Source: Omnitrophica WOR_2 bacterium RIFCSPLOWO2_12_FULL_51_8 (GTDB lineage Bacteria; Omnitrophota; Gorgyraeia; Gygaellales; Profunditerraquicolaceae). From it: DNA of 6,768 bases. Where the stretch lies: the NCBI GenBank assembly GCA_001805895.1, contig MHHD01000059.1, forward strand, positions 1 through 6,768, given 5' to 3'. Shown here piece by piece: positions 1-6,100 of the stretch; positions within the stretch are counted from its first letter, which is position 1, and every line of letters starts with the position of its first letter. The notes under the pieces are model-generated. The model was not told the origin of the DNA. It did not search any database and saw only the letters and a program-made list of their open reading frames with translations. The translations under genes and the position numbers were made by a program.

Positions 1-137
1 AGGCAGAACGAAAAGATAAGATACGAAGTGACCGCCATGTTAAATGGACTGATCAAAGCCCTTCAGTAACGCCTCCTCCTTCCTTCCGCCTTCCGCCTTC
101 TTCCTTCGGCCCTTCCACACGCCGCGCTGAGGTGCGG
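1..137 (+). repeat. Interdomain repeat copy 1 (cut by the window start)
   Basis: This is the right-hand part of the 180-bp repeat found again at 2670-2849 and 6195-6374. Aligned to copy 2 it has no indels and about 13 mismatches by eye over 137 positions. The core at 11-39 is identical in all three copies, as is the pyrimidine-rich block at 86-111. It is translated in the giant frame as a basic segment, a W-x-D-Q motif, a proline-rich stretch (P-S-V-T-P-P-P) and a terminal R-R-A-E-V-R (120-137). This copy is the most diverged in the central palindrome (A-A-A-T-G-G instead of A-C-A-T-G-G at 42-47). The left arm lies upstream of the window. Confidence 0.9.
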
Positions 138-3100
138 TATCGCAAGACCCCGCGTCAGATATGGCAGACCATAAAAACTGAGTTAACATCCCATGATTCT
201 AACGTGGCTCAAAAACGGGAAGGTTATCTTCCGCGCCTTTATCATGAGTTGGAACGAACGCTTAAGCGGATCGACCGAAAGTTTAAGGCGGGAAAAATCC
301 ATCCTGAAGCATTTGTCGAAACTCTTCTTTACCGGGATCAGCCCGACGATTTAATCGATGTCACGCTTGACCGGCCGCTTCGCGTTGGTTTCCTTCCGAT
401 CACAGGCAACCCTATGAATTGGGGGCATATCTTAATTGCGTTCATCGCGATGGATCGGTTGTCCCTCGATACCGTTGTCTTCCGCGTTCAGGGGGAAATT
501 AAATATAAACGGGTGCCGGAATCCGATAAAGTGCCTGCTTCCCAAAGGCACGCGCTCGTGGAGAGAGTGCTCCAAGATTATTACCCGTTTTTCCGCTACA
601 CGGATATCGGCCTCCAGGATGATCATGAAGGGATGGAAGCGCTCTTTGAATTTTCGCATACGCTGAATCGAAGCCGCAAGGTCGATTTCTTCTACATCAT
701 GGGATCCGAAACCGAGAAGCGCACGGTGTCCTACACAGATATCTTTTACCGGGAGTTAAAGCGATATGGCGTCCCGGAAAATCACGGCGTTCACTTTGTT
801 TTAATGCAAAGGGGTGAATTTGGAAGGCAGTTCATGCAGCGGCAGGCAGAACGGCTCATGGCAGAGCGAGCGAGGATTTTGGACGTCCAGACACCACTAC
901 CTGTTCACGTGATCCGCGGCCGCGATGTGGATTTGCACATTCACTCTACTTATTATCGTGAGGGGGGTGACGAAAGCATTGTGCCCCGTCAGGTCCATGA
1001 ATTTGGTGTCAGCCACGAGCGATGGGGAAATCGTAAACGTCCGGATGGAACCATCATCAGTCGCCTAGAGTCCTTCTATGAAGACCTAGCGCCGATCGCG
1101 GAAGCCGTCAAGGATGTGATCTTGGAAACAATGAGGCAGAAGGCACGCAGTGACACGATGGGGATTTTCCTCTTCGATGGGCCGTCGGGAGCGGGGAAAA
1201 CAACCGTTGCGGCAAGAGTTGAAAGTGTATTGGAGAACAGCGGCCTCTCCGAAATAGAACGTGCGTTAGGAGAAGCAGGCTACCAAGCATTCACCCTTGA
1301 ACTCGATATGCTGTTGAGACCTCGTGCGGCCCGAAGAAAGATAGAGAAATATGTTACCGGAGAAGAGGAAGATCCAACGGGGAAAATTAAACCAGGGCTT
1401 TATCTAAATGAATCAAGCGCCTTCAGGACACGTTCTATTATGAAGCTATTGCGTGACATTCAAGCCTTCCGTCTGTCAGATAAAGAACAGCAAACATTCG
1501 TGATTAAAAATCCATACATCCGCGGTGCAGTCCAAGGCATGCGAAAGGCGCCAAAAGAATATTCCTTTACGCTCACCAAGAAGACAATCCTTCTTGTGGT
1601 CGGCAAGTATGGCTCGGATTACCGGATTCCCGGCTTTTACGACCGAACCTTTCGCATCAAAGATGACCCAGGCCGCAACATCGCTCTTTTTCAGAAGCGT
1701 TCCAGAACCCTGCATCCTGACGATGAACCTCGCCAAATTATTTTTTACGATCGTGCGCTGCAGCCGAGTTACGAAGCCTATGCGGAAAGAACCAAGGAGC
1801 TGGTTGACTACGAAATCGATCTCATGCGGGAAATGTTCGAACTGGTTCGAAAAAATCGCGCGGAACTTAGAGCGGGAGAACAACGTGAAACCATGAGTCT
1901 TTCTCAAATGCTTTCGGATTCTGCATATCTTTATCGATACCGGGTCACAACGCTCGTGAAGCCAAGAGACATCCGCTGGGAAGGTCAAACATTTGAGCGT
2001 GCGATTGCTGAGGCGGAAGCGAAAGGTGACGATCAGGCTGTCCAAGCGCTCAGACGGTTGCTGGCGCTGAACCCCAAAACCCATGCCGCCAATCTGATGA
2101 TCAACGAAAAAACAGGAAAAGGAATCATCATTCTTGGTCCACCCGGCTCAGGAAAATCCTGGATTTCTTCTCTCATTCATGGTCGGGAAAATTGGGTCCT
2201 CGGCAGCGATGACCAGGTGCAGCTGTTTTTTGTAGGTGATCAATTGGCGGGCGGTCTTGAAGCTGGTACTCCGAAATCGATGAGGGATTTAGCAATTCGC
2301 AATCCCGATGATTATCGCAGCGTTTACGCCATCGACGATGAGCAAGATTATGTCCCTGTTCTTAAAGATGGAAATCACATTTGGGGACAAGAACGATTTG
2401 TTGAGATCACCCATGTTTTTTATGTGACAGCGGATCAAACTTCTCTGAAGGCCGAGAATCGGGGAAAAGCCCTCACATTGATGAACTTGCCCTATATGCA
2501 TTTGGGTCCAGATTACCAAATGGATGCGCGCTTGACTCATGTTCCAATTTTCGTGCTTCGACGTGAAAGAAACACCGAAGAAGTGTTCAAAACAGTGGCA
2601 GATCGCATCTTGGATCTCATATCGGGCCGTCATCCGCAGCGTGAAATTGATCAACTGGTCCGAGTAGAACGATCTGAGGTGCGGGCAGCGAAGGCGGAAG
2701 GCCGAGGGGCAAAGGCAGAAGGAAAAGATAAGATACGAAGTGACCGCCATGCTACATGGTTTGATCAAAGCCCCTCAGTAACGCCTCCTCCTTCCGTCCG
2801 CCTTCCGCCTTCTTCCTTCGGCCTTTCCTCCCGCCGGGCCGAAGTGCGCACGGATGAGCTTGTCTTTGAGGAGTTGAACCTTCCTTCTCTGCCGGCAGAG
2901 CAGGCGGTGCACCTTGAACGCTTTCTTGAAAAATATGGTTTGCGCCGCACGAAACTGGAATTTGCGCGCTTGAGCGATACGGACGCAGTACCGCTTCAAA
3001 CGGTGCGGAGTCAAATTGCTTCCATGATTGTCGAGGCCCAGTCGATTGCCGCTGCCGGTTACGCCGGTATGGTGGAGGGAAAAGACGAAGCGAAGAAGAA

Positions 3101-6100
3101 GATTTTGAGGAAGGAAGCGGACGGCAATGCCGTTTCGTTCGGGGCGGAGCTGCTTCGCGAGTTAGCAGATTTCTATGACGTCAGAATTATTGTCATTGGC
3201 AATGAAGGAGCCACGCGTGATGAAGCGCCTGCGATTCCAAATTTGGAAGTCTTCAACCGCCATGGGGAAAACGGGCCTTTTCTCTTTTTAAACGATGCGG
3301 TCGAGGGCACAAATTTTCTTTTGAACGGATTGCCGGGCGCGTGGTCCATCATCGCTCTGCTTGATCCCGGAAATTCCTATTCCACCGACGGCTATCGCGC
3401 GACGGTGAGTTATCGGGCAAAACGGCGGGCTCAAATCGATCCTGTGATCCGGGAAGGGAATTCCGTGAGAGACGTTTTGGAAGCGATCGCGGCGGCGAAC
3501 GACGAAACGTTTGAAACATGGGCGTCCACGAAGCACATTGTTTTTCTGGGCGGCGAACGAAAGCGGCATGACCCGATCATTCGCGGCCTTGAGAAGTTCA
3601 AGGAAACGGGACTCACCTTTGAAACAGTTCCGGACGGTGATTTTATCCCGAGAACGCTTCAGGCTTCTTTTGGAATTCCGATGGCTGATGGGCGTGAGGT
3701 GCTTGTGCTTGGAATCGGCGGCGCGGCGGAACACAAGATGGCACTGGTTGCTGCGCACTTAAGTCAGCGCTTCCGCCAATTCGATCCGACGGGAAAAACA
3801 GGATTTGCAGCTTCTCGTTATGTGACACATAGGGGTTTGGCAGACAATGCCGAGAATGCCGACAATTTTCCGTTTGAGGAAGTCAACGAATTTAGTACAT
3901 TCAATCGAAGAATTCGTGCAGAAAACCTGCCGGTCCGAAAGGTACGACCTGCCATAAGGCAACTCAAGAGAGTTGAGACCGAAGAGAGCATCGTCGGCGA
4001 GGCCGTTGTTGCCGCTGCTTCAAGCACGGGTGCAAGAAGTGTCGATCTTGATCGCTATCAAAAAGATCTCCCGGCGCTTTCGTTTGTTCCGACGTCAAAT
4101 CGCAAGGGAGAAATCCTGACGCATTTTTTTATCATCGGCGAAGAGGGCCATCCTTTCTTACTCAGATCAACTTATGAAACGCGCGATCTTTTACAGACGC
4201 GTTTATCCATTCTTGCTAACAATCCATTTCATCCTGCGGGTAGCATTTTCCATCCTCAAGTGTCAAACATCCAATCTGTCATTGACCGCCTCAAGTCATT
4301 GGAATCTTTTCACTCGCAGCCCGATGCTCTGAAAGAGTTTAACTTCGTTCGCGACGAACTACTTCAAATGAATGAGTTCATGACTGTGGACGAATCGAAC
4401 GAATTGGCGTCGGAAATCGCACGGTTACAGGGGATGAAGGTAGAGAACGGTTTTGCGGAAGAAGCAGGGAAGCCTCGGGATAAGTTTCTCGAGGTTGCGC
4501 GCGCGGTCGCAGCACGGCTGATCGGAACACCTACCGTAACCATTGACGGTCAGCGCATCCCGCTCGTCCAAGAGACCCGCTCTGAAATCCGAAGCGTGCC
4601 AGCTGTCAGCAGCACATTGCTGTATCAAAACAAAGGTACGCTGCTTTCCGACTTGGTCGGGGTCATCGCGCTTGACTCGCAATCAAATGTGGAAGCAATA
4701 GAGGACTTAGATAGGCTAAAAACGCTCGTCCCGCGGCTTTACTACAATTACACATATTCAGCAGATCCCGAAATCAAGCGCATTGCTCGTAACATCGCGC
4801 GCCAGGGCGCAAAGCTCTCGGGCTCAGAGCCCGCTTCGCTTGCGAATATCTACCGTGCCCAAGCAGAAGAAAAAGTTAGGTTTACACTTCCTTCCAATAA
4901 CATCCGCCTCTTTGCTTTGGGGACGGCAACAGCGCTCCTTCGCGCCGCAAAAGAGCTGAAGGCTGGCGCGTTTCAGATTGAACTTGCTCGCTCAGAGCGT
5001 GGTTACACCGGCATTGATTATGATCAATTGGTGACGACGGTTCTTTTCGCAAGCCTTCTAGCTGGATTCTATCTTCCTCTTCACTTCAAACTCGATCACT
5101 CCTCAGCGACTCAGAAAGATTTGGACGAAGACCTTAAAACGATGCTGGCCCTTCAAGAGGAAGCTATTGACGCCGGTGTCTACAATATTGATATCGACGC
5201 TTCCGCCTTGGAAGCGATTGAAGACCCATTGCTTCCAAAAGATGCGCCCAATATTCAAGCCAATATCGATGCCACGGTGAAAGCCGCCCTTCATGCCAGG
5301 ACCTATGGATGGAAGGTAGCGCCACACACGATCATAACCCTCGGAGGTGAGGCGGGAGGTGTCGGCACAAAAGAAAACACTTCCCCCGAAGTCATGGAAC
5401 GATTCTTAACCGGGGTCAATCAAGGCTTACGAAAAGCCATCCGCAGATGGATCGAGGACAACCGACCGGATTACGAGCGTCTCCTTCAGATTCGGCACCG
5501 TCAAAAACTTGACTCCCGAGAATACCACTTGAATGTGGCGAGTGGCCAAAATGTAACTGCCCATGGTGGACTTTTTGACCCGGCAACCGGGAAAAGGCTC
5601 ACCGAGATCCCATTTGATTTTGATCTAATGGATGAAAATGCAGCCGTCGCACGGAAGTATCACGCCGCCGGCTACGAACAGCATGGGGCATCCACCGTAC
5701 CAATTGATTATTACGGCCAGTTTGTGGAACACGGTGCAGCCGAAGTCCATCTTGCCACAGACTACATGGAAACCGTGATGGACTTTAACCTAAAGCATAC
5801 CGACGCTTTTCGAAGACTTTCTCCGGATGATCAAAAAACATATGTGAAGGCACGTGAGACTTTTCAGGAAGCCTATCGCCAAAGTCCTTCTTATGAAAAG
5901 GTTCTAACGAAGCACATCGGAAGTATTAAGAAAACAATTGGAGAAGACTTGACTGGCGAGCTGGCCAAACATTATCCAAACGAACAAGTCATCATTGAAG
6001 AAGCGAAACGCCGCGCCGACACCGACACGGAGCGGAGGCGGATGATTGGATCCTACAAGCGCCTTTGGGACGATCTGCCGCCACCTGTCAGTAACGCGAT

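Noticed and set aside
1476..2084. 202-codon ORF on the minus strand
   Set aside because: It lies wholly opposite the uridine kinase-like domain and the following stretch, its translation has no recognisable motif, and the + frame has clear domain signatures at the same place. It is a shadow ORF.
2289..2768. Minus-strand ORF starting inside repeat copy 2 with a hydrophobic N-terminus (similar start in copy 3 at 5904-6293)
   Set aside because: The shared start (M-I-K-P-x-S-M-A-V-T-S-Y-L-I-F-S-F) is explained by the repeat DNA itself. Downstream the two translations are unrelated and run antisense to conserved domains, and no ribosome binding site is evident.
2690..2830. Intrinsic terminator between two genes
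   Set aside because: Despite inverted arms, there is no T-tract after the stem, the loop is too long, and the coding frame continues through it without a stop.
2670..2849. CRISPR array or tandem repeat
   Set aside because: The copies are kilobases apart with protein-coding domains between them, not short regular spacers. The GAAGGC/GCCTTC runs within the arms are low-complexity and irregular.
2850..3030. Separate gene start for the bisphosphatase-like domain after repeat copy 2
   Set aside because: No in-frame ATG with a plausible Shine-Dalgarno sequence lies near the domain start. The first in-frame ATG, at 3024, would remove the N-terminal part, and no stop separates it from the upstream domain.
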